Positions 1-9,059 are shown, counted from the stretch's first letter. The stretch is 33,696 nucleotides of DNA from Desulfurococcaceae archaeon (GCA_020832925.1 JAJHRF010000017.1:1-33696), one strand, 5' to 3'. A program made the numbers and translations. The notes: a model not told the origin generated them from the sequence alone.

Positions 1-29
1 TATACAAGCTCAGAACACTTTCAGATCAA

Positions 30-1034
30 CTTTCTCTACCCCTTCCAGGAGTTTCAAGATTTATGAGCTCGCGTTCCCAGTAGTCACTGACTTAACGCTA
101 TCTTTCTACTCCCTTTTGGGAGTTTCGGTGAGGAAAGGGGAGGTGAGGGCCTGCTCTACCCAGATATAACTTTCTACTCCCTTTTGGGAGTTTCTAAAAA
201 AAATGTTTCGGCTCGGGGAGATCTACGGAAAGGTTTCGCTCTTTCTACTCCCTTTTGGGAGTTTCGGGATGCCTGTATTCACAAACGAGTTACAGGTAGC
301 GTGTGTTCTACTTTCTACTCCCTTTTGGGAGTTTCCTCTGTACATCTCTTTTTTCCTTATCTTCCCTTTGGTTATCTCGATAACCTTTCTACTCCCTTTT
401 GGGAGTTTCGCTTAAGAGGTTAGCATAATGCTGATCGTCATAGCCGTGGCTTTCTACTCCCTTTTGGGAGTTTCGGACATTATCTGCATCGTCTGCTGTT
501 GCATAGCTATAAATTGTGTTCTTTCTACTCCCTTTTGGGAGTTTCTATAGCTTATTTTTCTCTTTAACGAGTTGTTCAACCTCTTGCTCACTCTTTCTAC
601 TCCCTTTTGGGAGTTTCAAGGGTGATGTCTATACCGTGGCTAACTATGTGGGGATCACTAACTCTTTCTACTCCCTTTTGGGAGTTTCACCCCTTACATA
701 GTTGGCGGTACGGTTAGAGACTTCCTCATCTTTCTACTCCCTTTTGGGAGTTTCCTCTATTATAATTTCAGCATCCCCAACCTTCACACGTACTGCATTC
801 TTTCTACTCCCTTTTGGGAGTTTCGGGAGAAGATAGAGAGAACGGTAGAGGCATTCACATCGCTTCTCAACCTTTCTACTCCCTTTTGGGAGTTTCTGTT
901 TTTGATTTATTTACGGCAAAGACCAAACGACACAAGGTAGTACTTTCTACTCCCTTTTGGGAGTTTCTCTATTCGACTACAGCACAGCCAAAAACGTCAC
1001 GACACCGCTCTTTCTACTCCCTTTTGGGAGTTTC
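30..1034 (-). CRISPR. CRISPR array 1 (14 perfect repeats plus one degenerate), transcribed leftward
   Basis: Perfect 25-bp repeats start at 102, 170, 241, 311, 385, 450, 521, 593, 664, 730, 800, 872, 943 and 1010. In the transcribed (minus) sense each begins GAAACTCCC and ends GGGAGTAGAAAG, so CTCCC and GGGAG can form a hairpin around an AAAA loop and leave an AGAAAG-type 3' handle. Spacers are 40-49 nt. A diverged 26-nt copy at 30-55 lies farthest from the leader, as expected of the old trailer end. Orientation follows from the A/T-rich sequence right of 1034, which matches the leader of array 2 in inverse orientation. The array may continue left of the window, though the degenerate copy suggests it ends here. 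Confidence 0.98.
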
Positions 1035-1214
1035 CGATTCCTGTGCTATTTAAGATCTATATATGTTTATCTATAAAAATTTTTATGAATATGGTGAGAA
1101 CATCTATAAAATTATCACTTAATTATGCTATAATTGTTCTAATGAAATAGAATTGACTTAAAATAAGTGTTCTGATGAGCTGATGTAAAGAATTGAACTT
1201 GAATGTTCTGATGA
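1035..1214 (-). promoter_or_regulatory. Leader of CRISPR array 1
   Basis: Read on the minus strand, the 58 bp next to the first repeat (1035-1092) match the same stretch of the array 2 leader (12146-12203) at 50 of 58 positions by eye. They include TATA-like TTTTTATAG and CTTAAATAG. Farther out are three copies of the 11-mer TCATYAGAACA (minus sense) at 1135-1145, 1168-1178 and 1204-1214, that is 100, 133 and 169 bp from the repeat. The same interval is the upstream region of csa1, so the motifs could act on both the array and the adaptation operon. Confidence 0.85.
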
Positions 1215-1297
1215 TTAGGAGTTGAGAATACATCATAGATAGAATAGAATGAGATGAGCGAAACTGTGGTGTTCCTCGGCGACAGGTTTTTGTTTCT

Positions 1298-2116
1298 GTG
1301 GTAATACTTGCTGTTTTGGTGGTGTTTTTGTTCCCTAGGTGGGTTTGGGATTTTATCAGGGTTGTTGGTGGTGAGGTTGTTGCTGAGGTTAGGGGTTGGA
1401 GGTTTGATGTTGTTAGTCCTAGGTTTGTTGCTAGACCTAGTATATCTGATGTTACTAGTCCTTGTCTTGTTAAAAGAGATGTTTGGCTTAGGAAGGTTGC
1501 TAGGGTTAGGGTTGATAGCGTTGTTTTTGTTTTGGGTAGGGTTGTTCACGAGGTTTTCCTCTATCCGTTTAGGTATGTTAATGAATCTCTATGGGATATT
1601 GTTAGAGGTTTTGATAGGTTTCTCAATTCCTTGAATTCTTCTGTTAAAAAGTATAGAGATGTTTTTTACAAGTTGTTTAGGAAAGCTCTTGCTTTTGCTC
1701 TTTACAGTTCTGAGGAAGGTATACCTATATCTGTTGAGCCTATGATACCTGCTGCAGCTATAGGTTTATCGGATTATGTTAAACCTGATCTTATGGTGGG
1801 TTTCATACCTGTAGATATAGCTTTAGCACCTTCTAGTGATAAAGGGTTTGAGAGGAAAGAGCTTGCGTTAGCTGGATACGCTTTAGCTATAGAGGCATGG
1901 ACTGGTCATCCTGTAGACTACGGTGTAGCTATATATGTTAACCTAGGTGATGCATCTCTTAACTGGAAAGTTATCAGGATTGACGATAGCTTGAGGAGGG
2001 TGTTTCTAGAGACTAGGGATAGGGTAGCTATGATCTTGGAGCACCCAGAAGAACCTCCACAACCAGCTGATCAATGTCCTCAGACATGTCCATATTTCGA
2101 GGTTTGCAGAAGATGA
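1298..2116 (+). CDS. csa1: Csa1 (Cas4-like nuclease-family protein of type I-A adaptation)
   Basis: Csa1 is a Cas4/RecB-type protein found in type I-A adaptation operons, where it is thought to help prepare spacer DNA. Family marks visible here are the N-terminal VRGW segment, SISDVTSPCLVKRDVWLRK, then GRVVHEVF, and a C-terminal cysteine cluster CPQTCPYFEVC that would hold an iron-sulfur cluster with the earlier cysteine. It is the first gene of a tightly packed operon: its TGA overlaps the ATG of cas1 by 4 bp. The start is unsure. GTG at 1298 gives 272 residues and GTG at 1322 is an alternative; neither has a clear ribosome site. The first 300 bases are strikingly G+T rich on the coding strand, unlike cas1. 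Confidence 0.88.
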   Translation: MVILAVLVVFLFPRWVWDFIRVVGGEVVAEVRGWRFDVVSPRFVARPSISDVTSPCLVKRDVWLRKVARVRVDSVVFVLGRVVHEVFLYPFRYVNESLWDIVRGFDRFLNSLNSSVKKYRDVFYKLFRKALAFALYSSEEGIPISVEPMIPAAAIGLSDYVKPDLMVGFIPVDIALAPSSDKGFERKELALAGYALAIEAWTGHPVDYGVAIYVNLGDASLNWKVIRIDDSLRRVFLETRDRVAMILEHPEEPPQPADQCPQTCPYFEVCRR

Positions 2117-3105
2117 AGCTATTCTTTATTTCAACACCTGGCTCTAAGATTGTTGCTAGGAAAGGTGGGCTATACATAGTTAAGAAAACTAGCGGTGGTA
2201 TTGAGAGAATAGCTGTTCCTCCTGATGTCGATGCAATTATTATTGCTTCTTCTAGAGTAGGGATATCATCGAAAGCCATCAGGTTAGCAGCTTCCAGAGG
2301 TATAGACGTGGTTTTCCTCGATTTCGCTGGGTACCCGATAGCAAGGGTCTACCCTCCATATATAAACAAGACTGTTGCTACAAGAGTTGCCCAGTATAAA
2401 CTTTTCTTAGCGAGCTACGGTAGGAAGCTTGCTAAAGAGATTGTCTACATCAAGATCGTTAACCAAGCTGAGCTTGTTAGATACCTAGCTAAAAACTTTA
2501 GAGATCAATCTCTAAGAGAAGAAGCGTATAGAATAGACTCTATAGCTGTAGACGTGAAGAACATGGATAACGATAAGCTAGATCTAGATAACCTTAGATC
2601 TATAGAAGCTAGAGCTGCGAAGATATACTGGCAAGTAGTTTCCTACGTACTACCTAAAAACCTGATGTTCACAGGTAGAGACCACGATTCCCGAGACCCC
2701 TTCAACATGGCTTTGAACTACGGCTACGCAATACTCTACAACATCTGCGAGAAAGCTCTACTTCTCGCAGGTTTCGATCCATATCTAGGTGTTTTCCATA
2801 CACCTAAAAGCGGTAAACCATCTCTAACACTAGATTTCGTAGAGATGTTCAGAGTAGTAGCTGTTGATAAACCTCTTATAGTGAACGCTAAGAAGATAAA
2901 GTTTGAGATTTCCGAGAACAAGCTTGACTACGAAACTAGGAAAGAAATCGCGAAAATCGTTCTAGAGAATATCTCTACAAGCTATTTCTACCAGAAGATC
3001 GGTAGAAAACTCGAGCTAGGGGAGATAATTAAGAGAGAAGCTTGGGATCTTGCTAGCTGTGTTAGAGAAGCTAAGGATTACAGAGGATTTAGGGTGGTGC
3101 TATGA
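2113..3105 (+). CDS. cas1: Cas1 integrase of the CRISPR adaptation complex
   Basis: Cas1 with Cas2 inserts new spacers at the leader end of arrays. The start is ATG 2113 (MKLFFISTPG), which overlaps the csa1 stop as ATGA and gives 330 residues, a usual Cas1 length; a longer open frame to 2074 exists but would overlap csa1. Metal-binding residues are in place: Glu165 in SIEARAAKIYW, His229 in GVFHTPKSGK, and Asp241/Glu244 in LDFVEMFR. The N-terminal beta domain (about 1-85) precedes the helical catalytic domain. Its stop overlaps cas2 by 4 bp, so translation is probably coupled along the operon. Confidence 0.98.
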   Translation: MKLFFISTPGSKIVARKGGLYIVKKTSGGIERIAVPPDVDAIIIASSRVGISSKAIRLAASRGIDVVFLDFAGYPIARVYPPYINKTVATRVAQYKLFLASYGRKLAKEIVYIKIVNQAELVRYLAKNFRDQSLREEAYRIDSIAVDVKNMDNDKLDLDNLRSIEARAAKIYWQVVSYVLPKNLMFTGRDHDSRDPFNMALNYGYAILYNICEKALLLAGFDPYLGVFHTPKSGKPSLTLDFVEMFRVVAVDKPLIVNAKKIKFEISENKLDYETRKEIAKIVLENISTSYFYQKIGRKLELGEIIKREAWDLASCVREAKDYRGFRVVL

Positions 3106-3386
3106 CGAGCTACGTTATCGTAGCCTACGATATATCGGACGATAGGAAGAGGTTAGAAGCTTCTGAGAGACTTAAAGGGCTCGGTTTTACCAGGGTTCAG
3201 AAGAGTCTATACGTAGCTAGAGGAGGTTATACTCTAGCTAAAGAAGCTTTTAGAGCTCTCCTAAGGATAGTGGATAGTTCTAGAGATAGCCTTTTCGTTA
3301 TCGTAGTCCCTAGAGAGAGTTTCGAGAAAGCGTTTACCTACAAGTTGCAGAGTGAGCTAGGTGAGGATAGATCAAGAGTTCTCTAA
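3102..3386 (+). CDS. cas2: Cas2
   Basis: Cas2 is the small ferredoxin-fold partner that bridges Cas1 dimers during spacer integration. The 94-residue length is normal. The N-terminal strand YVIVAYDISDD carries the conserved aspartate (Asp10), followed by the basic helix DRKRLEASERLKGLGF and the strand RVQKSLYVARG. It starts with an ATGA overlap on cas1 and ends with TAA at 3384-3386, where the reading frame of cas4 continues. Confidence 0.97.
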   Translation: MTSYVIVAYDISDDRKRLEASERLKGLGFTRVQKSLYVARGGYTLAKEAFRALLRIVDSSRDSLFVIVVPRESFEKAFTYKLQSELGEDRSRVL

Positions 3387-3955
3387 TACCGATTACACTA
3401 CTTAAAGAGTATGCTTACTGCCCTAGGATAGCTTACTATAAGCTATTCAGTTTACACGAACCTGTTACAGAGTCTATGAGGTTCGCGAAGACAGCTACAC
3501 CAACTCTGGTAGAGTTGGTGGAGATAGTCAAGAACTTTATTGAAGAAGAGTTCACACTTCTATTCGAAGTACCTGTTGAATCTAGGTCTCTAGGGGTCTG
3601 GGGCAAGGTAGATGCTGTAGCTATAACGAAATCGGAGGCTATACCTATAGAGATTAAGCTTACAACATCTCCTGAGAAGCTAAAGAGATTCGCTATACAT
3701 CATGTAGTACAGATAGTTGCCTATGCATTAGCTGTTGAAGAGACTTTCAGGTTACCTGTTAGAAGAGTTCTCGTGGTATCGGTGGAAGGGAATACAGTTT
3801 TCCAGTTCACAGTAAACCCATCTTTTAGAGAGTACGTGTATAGATTATCTAGAGAACTTCGTAGAGTTGTAGAGGATGAGAAGATCCCTAGCCCTACCCC
3901 CAGTAGGAGGAGATGTAGAGCTTGTTTCTATAGAAAGTTCTGCTCTAGGTTGTAA
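3386..3955 (+). CDS. cas4: Cas4 exonuclease, start codon not canonical
   Basis: Cas4 is a RecB-family iron-sulfur nuclease that trims prespacers and selects those with a PAM. Visible marks are the first cluster cysteine in KEYAYCPRIAYYKLF, GKVDAVAI, PIEIKLT, the QIVAYALAVEE helix, and the C-terminal cysteines in CRACFYRKFC. The first ATG in frame (3476) would leave out the N-terminal cysteine, so translation must begin earlier. The frame is open from 3371, yet 3371-3475 contains no ATG, GTG or TTG. ATA 3386, which overlaps the last base of the cas2 stop, and ATT 3392 are candidate non-AUG starts. A frameshift out of cas2, a sequencing error, or loss of the true start are alternatives. The 3' end overlaps csa3a by 11 bp, tail to tail. 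Confidence 0.88.
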   Translation: MPITLLKEYAYCPRIAYYKLFSLHEPVTESMRFAKTATPTLVELVEIVKNFIEEEFTLLFEVPVESRSLGVWGKVDAVAITKSEAIPIEIKLTTSPEKLKRFAIHHVVQIVAYALAVEETFRLPVRRVLVVSVEGNTVFQFTVNPSFREYVYRLSRELRRVVEDEKIPSPTPSRRRCRACFYRKFCSRL

Positions 3956-4541
3956 ACATTCTACCTGTATCGTTTAAACAGTATGTATATCTCCTCCCAT
4001 TTCTATAGCAATCAACTAAACCAGCTCTCGATAACTCTGAAATTCTTCTACGAACAGATTCCACAGGTATAGAGGTTTTATTAGCTATATCGTTGCTCGT
4101 CGAACAGCCGAATCTTAGAGCTTTAACTATATCCAGATCTCTTAAACTTCTGATCCAGAGCCTAGGCTTACCGTAGAATTCTCTTAGCCTACCTCTGTAG
4201 TAGAGAGCGAGAGGTTCTAAAGAGAATTTGTTGAATGGTTCTAAAGTTGCTAAAGCTATGAAAGAGAATACCGTTGCTGTAGCTGTGTAAGGGTCTAGAG
4301 TTTCCGCTACAACTACCCTTACCTTCTCGAAGTTTGTTGCATAGCTTATAGCTGTTGAAACAGCTTTAACTATATCGGAAGACTCTACGAAAACCGTGTC
4401 AACATCTATATCTATACCTGTATCTACTCCCGAGCTTCTCCCGTAGAGAAAGACTATGGCGAGGGATTCCTCATCAACACCGATAGACTCTATAGCTTCT
4501 CTAAATCTCCTTGTGTAAGGTATAATTACTAGCTTTCTCAC
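3945..4541 (-). CDS. csa3: Csa3a-type regulator: CARF domain plus winged helix
   Basis: Csa3 proteins are CARF-wHTH regulators. In Sulfolobus, Csa3a activates adaptation genes, and the CARF domain senses cyclic oligoadenylate. The first ~125 residues look like the CARF fold, starting with the strand MRKLVIIPYTRRF. The C-terminal part (about 135-195) is a winged helix: IVKALRFGCSTSNDIAN, VESVRRRISELSRAGLV and the wing YRNGRRYTYCLN. It begins with GTG immediately after the TAG of cas6, so it is the last gene of the leftward interference operon although it faces the adaptation operon. The name Csa3a rests on position and fold only. Confidence 0.88.
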   Translation of the reverse strand: MRKLVIIPYTRRFREAIESIGVDEESLAIVFLYGRSSGVDTGIDIDVDTVFVESSDIVKAVSTAISYATNFEKVRVVVAETLDPYTATATVFSFIALATLEPFNKFSLEPLALYYRGRLREFYGKPRLWIRSLRDLDIVKALRFGCSTSNDIANKTSIPVESVRRRISELSRAGLVDCYRNGRRYTYCLNDTGRMFTT

Positions 4542-5366
4542 CTACCCACCCTCATCAGCTCTAGATGTTTTCCTACTTCTAGGTGGTAGAACTCTAAATC
4601 TATAGAATCCGAATCCTATACCTCTAGACTTACCTACACCTACAAGAGATCCAAACTTTAGTAGATCTACGAAATCCCTGAGATTCTCAAGCCCGGTAAC
4701 ACCGAAGAGTGCTCTACCCATAAAAGCTTTCACAACCCTACCTCTACCTATACCTATACCCACAACCTCTGTACAATCCTTAATAAGCTCGATATTCCTA
4801 GACAAAACCCTAGCTCTCCTCTTAGCTAGCCTAGGATCGAGGTTAAGAAGACCAGTTGCAAGTTTCAGTAAATTGAAAACTATTCTCTGAGGAGATGGGT
4901 ACAGAACTCTCCAACCACGGAAAACAAGTATAGTTGGGTAGAAGAAAACCTCTACAACACCTTTAGAATCAACATCGATAAAATTGATAAAATCCTCAGC
5001 CCTACCACCGGGAAACACATCGATAAACTCATAATCAATACTCTGAACAGTGAAAGGACCTACAACACCGTTACCTAAAGAGGTAAGGAAATGCGAAGGA
5101 AAGTTTCTACAAAAAGAAGTCAACCTAAACAAAACCCTAGACCCAGCATCAAGAACAACACCATCAGAATCACCAACAAAACCACTCAAAACAACACGCA
5201 AACCTTTACCAGAAACAACCTGAAGAGGAGATAAAGAAAAACCACATCCAACCTCATCAGAACTCATCAAATTTTTAACAATTGAAGCTAAGAAACTACC
5301 AGACCAAGCAACAAGAGGAACACTCTCCCTAACAACAGCAGAAACCCTAAAAACATGTAGAGGCAT
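4542..5366 (-). CDS. cas6: Cas6 CRISPR RNA endoribonuclease
   Basis: Cas6 cuts pre-crRNA within the repeat. The C-terminal glycine-rich loop GVGKSRGIGFGFYRF is the family signature, and the protein shows the two-RRM-fold length of about 275 residues. ATG 5366 (MPLHVFRVSA) is preferred over the longer frame to 5411 because it sits just after the cas3'' stop and has AGGAGAAGG upstream. The hairpin in the repeats is a plausible substrate. The 5' half of the gene is very G+T rich on the coding strand, unlike its neighbours. Confidence 0.88.
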   Translation of the reverse strand: MPLHVFRVSAVVRESVPLVAWSGSFLASIVKNLMSSDEVGCGFSLSPLQVVSGKGLRVVLSGFVGDSDGVVLDAGSRVLFRLTSFCRNFPSHFLTSLGNGVVGPFTVQSIDYEFIDVFPGGRAEDFINFIDVDSKGVVEVFFYPTILVFRGWRVLYPSPQRIVFNLLKLATGLLNLDPRLAKRRARVLSRNIELIKDCTEVVGIGIGRGRVVKAFMGRALFGVTGLENLRDFVDLLKFGSLVGVGKSRGIGFGFYRFRVLPPRSRKTSRADEGG

Positions 5367-5370
5367 AGAG

Positions 5371-6183
5371 CTACAACCTTCTCCTAGCTTGTGAAGCTGC
5401 CCAACCATCACATAAATTGATTAGACCTGTTATAGCCTCGACAATGCATTTGCCTAGAGTTACACGATTCAAAGCCTTGATATCGCGTTCTATAACATCT
5501 TTGTAGAAGCCCATGACAATCATTTCACTAGCCTTATAGCTATCACTTCCAAAGTACTTCCCAACATTCTCTAACGTGTTCATCAAGGCATTGGCAAGAC
5601 CCCTAATTCTCTCACCAAAACTAAACGTGTTTAGTGAGCTCCTTAAGCTTTCTACACATTCTGGGTAGATCCTAGGCTCTTCAAGGAATTCTAAAGCCTC
5701 TTCATGACCCTCTATGCTATAGCTTTTGTAGCCTCTGACCTGGTGATAGTGGTGAAGAATTACAGGTAGCAAGATCATCACCCCAATGATTTCCTCCTTT
5801 GAAAGCTTATCAAATTGATCCTCTAGAAATCTCTTTATACTCTCCTTGCTAACCTCTAACCCACTCAAATTAAGTGCTAAGCTGAGTAGGAATGCTGATA
5901 CTAGGTAGTGACCCTTAAAGCTTGTGCATAGACCCTTAGAGCACTTCTCCTGGTAGATGCTAGCAACCTTACCAATGTCGTGAGCCAGTGCAGCAAAGAC
6001 TATAGAGTCCTTAGCAGTGGCTGTATCTAGCCCTAGAAGCCTTGATACCTTCCTAGCTAATGCATCAAGCTCCCATCTCTTTAGGCAGTAACTCGCAGTT
6101 GCAGTAAGATGTTCAGAGAACTTCTCCTCTACACCCTTAGCACTCTCCCTATACGCGTAACACATAGGCTTACCGCCTAACAA
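5371..6183 (-). CDS. cas3'': Cas3'' HD nuclease
   Basis: In type I-A the HD nuclease of Cas3 is a separate protein that degrades target DNA with the Cas3' helicase. The HD pair is in ALAHDIGK (His68, Asp69), with further histidines at His25 (SEHL), His92 (KGHYL) and the LHHYH stretch. Length (270 residues) fits a stand-alone HD subunit. TTG 6183 is supported by GAGGT seven bases upstream and overlaps the cas3' stop; ATG 6165 (MCYAYRESA) is the alternative. It lies between cas3' and cas6 in the interference operon. Confidence 0.92.
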   Translation of the reverse strand: MLGGKPMCYAYRESAKGVEEKFSEHLTATASYCLKRWELDALARKVSRLLGLDTATAKDSIVFAALAHDIGKVASIYQEKCSKGLCTSFKGHYLVSAFLLSLALNLSGLEVSKESIKRFLEDQFDKLSKEEIIGVMILLPVILHHYHQVRGYKSYSIEGHEEALEFLEEPRIYPECVESLRSSLNTFSFGERIRGLANALMNTLENVGKYFGSDSYKASEMIVMGFYKDVIERDIKALNRVTLGKCIVEAITGLINLCDGWAASQARRRL

Positions 6184-7942
6184 GCCCTATACCTCTTCTA
6201 TAGCACTCCTCCCTAAAAACATAACCAACAAATACTGGTCTAATTTGCTTGCCCCTCTCCTTGCCGACCCTGCTAAAGAACTCTGCACACTCTCTCTGAA
6301 GCTCTGTAACATACCTTAGCTCTGCAGAGCATTTCGACACAATGGTTTCATCGATTTGCACTACACATGCTACTCCCTCTACACAACTCCTAAACAAGTT
6401 AAGCAAGTCGTAGGAGTATGATATGAGACCTGAGATAACATCCTGCACCGACTTTGCATCATAGAGCCTTTTCATGCCATATACATAGAACTGCGCTAAA
6501 GGGCTCCTCAAGATGCTGCCATACCTTCCATACTCACTCATAATAATGTCTATGTAATCTGAAGGAATTGTTACTGGTGTTACTAGCCACCTAAACATGT
6601 TCTCAGCTTCCTGATCCTCGCGAAGCATTGCTGATGAGAGCTCTAGAAGCTCCTGATACCCTTTAACCTCTTCTCCCCTATCACTGCTGTAGCTATAGGG
6701 AATCCTCCAATCAATGTTGCTGTGACTCTTAACGAAGGAGACGAGCTTCACAGCATCTGTATATGCTAACTCGTTAGGTGCCTTGCTAGGTTTTATAAGG
6801 TAGACACTGCCTTCACAATCATGCCTAGCTCTGCAAACCCTTCCAAAAACCTGTACAGCTGATGGAATGTTGGTGGCATCCCTAAACCCAGCATCGAAAT
6901 CCCAGTCAACACCCGCTTCAACAATTGGTGTTGCAACAACCACTTTAGCTCTTCTTGATGCATCTAATGCTTTCTCTCTATCCTCTAGACACAGCCTTCC
7001 ATGTATAAGCACCTTCTCACTCTCGTTCAGATCTAGCTTGCTGTAAAGCTCTACAGCATCCTCAATCCTATCCCTAACAACAAGCACCTTCTCACCTCTC
7101 TCAACATGCTCCATAACCTTAGACACTAGCTCACTCTCCTCAATAACTTGTGTATGCCACTTAATCGATTTTGCATGGTTTTCGAACTCTCTATCCCTAA
7201 CACAGATCCTGTGTCCATTCTTACCATCCTCTCTACATATTGTGAAGAACACAGCCCTATTACTGCTCCAACTAGCTACCTTTTCTCTAAACCCACTCCA
7301 TAGCGTTGCTGAAGCCACTATAAGTGGTGTCTCAGTTGTAAGGCTAAACTCGATCAAAAGCTTTAGAAATGCAAGCATCTTCCCCGAAGACTCGTCATCA
7401 AATCTATTAATCATGTGAGCCTCGTCAAGAAACACGGTGGATGTGAATATCCTTGTCCTCGGTATTGCGTAGTGCTTTATCTCCCTATACACCTCATTAA
7501 CTGGTATTCTCAGGAAGTTTAGCGCGAACGAGTCTAGGGTTGAGATAACGATTTTAGCATCGTATGCGGGGCTCTTAATACCAACGCCTCTGAGCATGTA
7601 GTCAAAGCCCATCTGGTAAGCAACATCATTCTCGCTCACTCCCATACTCCTTAAAGCTTCGTAAAATGGTTTTGGAGGTTCAGCTCTACATGCAGGGACA
7701 TTGCGTCCCAAGGCATAGAGGTATTTACATACGTAGAGATCCTCAACTATTGCTCGTAGTGGAAGAACATGGATGAGATTGTAGGAGAAACCCTTCTCAT
7801 TACTAATGTAAGCAATTATTGGTGCTGATACAGACTTTCCATACCCTGTAGGAGCCTCGATAACAGGTATAGCACTAACCCTATCCAACCTATTGATGTA
7901 ATTGATGACTTCATCAATGAGCTTCTTGCTAGACTCAATCAA
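6170..7942 (-). CDS. cas3': Cas3' helicase
   Basis: Superfamily 2 helicase that unwinds target DNA for the HD nuclease. Motifs run in order: Walker A APTGYGKS (about 30-37), DEAH (173-176), SAT (211-213), VVATPIVEAGVDWDFD (about 335-350) and the motif VI sequence QVFGRVCRAR (364-373). No HD domain is fused; that function is the next gene. The start is TTG 7942, with GAGGAGAT about eight bases upstream on the minus strand. Length 590 fits stand-alone Cas3'. Confidence 0.95.
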   Translation of the reverse strand: MIESSKKLIDEVINYINRLDRVSAIPVIEAPTGYGKSVSAPIIAYISNEKGFSYNLIHVLPLRAIVEDLYVCKYLYALGRNVPACRAEPPKPFYEALRSMGVSENDVAYQMGFDYMLRGVGIKSPAYDAKIVISTLDSFALNFLRIPVNEVYREIKHYAIPRTRIFTSTVFLDEAHMINRFDDESSGKMLAFLKLLIEFSLTTETPLIVASATLWSGFREKVASWSSNRAVFFTICREDGKNGHRICVRDREFENHAKSIKWHTQVIEESELVSKVMEHVERGEKVLVVRDRIEDAVELYSKLDLNESEKVLIHGRLCLEDREKALDASRRAKVVVATPIVEAGVDWDFDAGFRDATNIPSAVQVFGRVCRARHDCEGSVYLIKPSKAPNELAYTDAVKLVSFVKSHSNIDWRIPYSYSSDRGEEVKGYQELLELSSAMLREDQEAENMFRWLVTPVTIPSDYIDIIMSEYGRYGSILRSPLAQFYVYGMKRLYDAKSVQDVISGLISYSYDLLNLFRSCVEGVACVVQIDETIVSKCSAELRYVTELQRECAEFFSRVGKERGKQIRPVFVGYVFREECYRRGIGLVRR

Positions 7943-7969
7943 CTTTCTATCTCCTCTTTGGGGAGAGGT

Positions 7970-9043
7970 CTAGGCAACCAATCTATAGAAGTTCATTAGC
8001 TCTGCCACTATCTCGCTCCAGCCAGGAACCTTCCTACTCTTCACATAGTACTGCGCCCCCTCCTTATTCAGCTCATTTGATGTTAGGAACCTGAGGATTT
8101 CATAGATGTATATAGGCTTTCTAAAGCTTTGGAACTTGAGCAGGTTCTGCGATAAAACCTCTACAAATCTCCTTAAGTTGTTGAACTCTTCTGGTGGGTA
8201 ATTACGTAGAAGCATGTAAACAGTTCTCGATGTTCTGCTAGCCCTGAGTATCCTGATAAGCTGAATTATGTCCACGCTGTCAAAGCCCTTAAGCAAGACC
8301 TTCTTCTCTGTTCGCGAGATCCTAATGAAGTTTGCCACTACATAACCGCCTTTCTGCACAATATCTCTAGATATCTTTCCAAGGTGTAGAGAAGCTACAG
8401 AGGCTATACCAACAATAACAGAGGCTATGCTACCATTCCTCGCCATAATAGCTTTGGTAATGCTCTTTGCAGCTCTCTCCATCTTCCTCACTTTCTGAGT
8501 TATGGGAGCAAAGGGGGCTACATCTATGTATACATAGCCATACTCTCCGCCAATAGCATATGCATTAAGCAGGTAAGCACCTATAACTGATAGAGCTAGA
8601 ACCTCCTCATCCACTAGGAACAGATCCCTCTTAGCCTTTCCAGGACCCATAAAGGATCTTACATACTCAGCAAACTCTAGGGAGAGGGCTGGTGGAAGTA
8701 CCATTCCACCATGCATGTGACCCGTTAGGAACTCTGTCAATACTTTGTGAGCGTAGCAAAGATTTAGCTTGTCCTTGGGATCATTACGTGTTAAAGCGAG
8801 GGGGGCTATACAAGGATCCTTATTTCTGCTCCTAATAGCCTCTATCTCCTCAGAAACACATCTATTCACCTCACCAATAATCTGATACATGTTTTGAGCA
8901 TTCAACTCCTCAAGCCCTCTCTGCGCACAGAGCTTTAGCGCAGCTTCAGAGAAGTATGTGAAGATGTAGCCTCGGTACCTCAATAAGTTATCAAGAGTCA
9001 CTACAGCCTTGACATACGATTTTTTAGAGCCTTTGCCGGTCAC
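7970..9043 (-). CDS. cas8a2: Cas8a2 / Csa4, large subunit of the type I-A complex
   Basis: The 357-residue length and the position between cas5 and cas3' match Csa4 (Cas8a2), the large subunit that helps recognise the PAM and recruit Cas3. The sequence is a mostly alpha-helical protein without catalytic motifs, containing segments such as HMHGGMVLPPALSLEFAEYV. The start is GTG 9043, with GGGGTTGAT upstream. The assignment rests on context plus overall family look, since this subunit diverges fast. A Cas8a1-type relative is possible. Confidence 0.8.
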   Translation of the reverse strand: MTGKGSKKSYVKAVVTLDNLLRYRGYIFTYFSEAALKLCAQRGLEELNAQNMYQIIGEVNRCVSEEIEAIRSRNKDPCIAPLALTRNDPKDKLNLCYAHKVLTEFLTGHMHGGMVLPPALSLEFAEYVRSFMGPGKAKRDLFLVDEEVLALSVIGAYLLNAYAIGGEYGYVYIDVAPFAPITQKVRKMERAAKSITKAIMARNGSIASVIVGIASVASLHLGKISRDIVQKGGYVVANFIRISRTEKKVLLKGFDSVDIIQLIRILRASRTSRTVYMLLRNYPPEEFNNLRRFVEVLSQNLLKFQSFRKPIYIYEILRFLTSNELNKEGAQYYVKSRKVPGWSEIVAELMNFYRLVA

Positions 9044-9059
9044 AGCACATCAACCCCAG

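Noticed and set aside
184-1053. Open frames across array 1 with repeated FYSLLGVS, LSTPFWEF or FLLPFGSF
   Set aside because: They are translations of the CRISPR repeat; the repeats and spacers explain them fully. The same holds for NSQKGVER/KLPKGSRK frames in array 2.
1139-1549. 136-residue minus-strand frame over leader 1 and the start of csa1
   Set aside because: Asn/Pro-rich shadow of the G+T-rich csa1 sequence, with no ribosome site; csa1 motifs support the plus strand.
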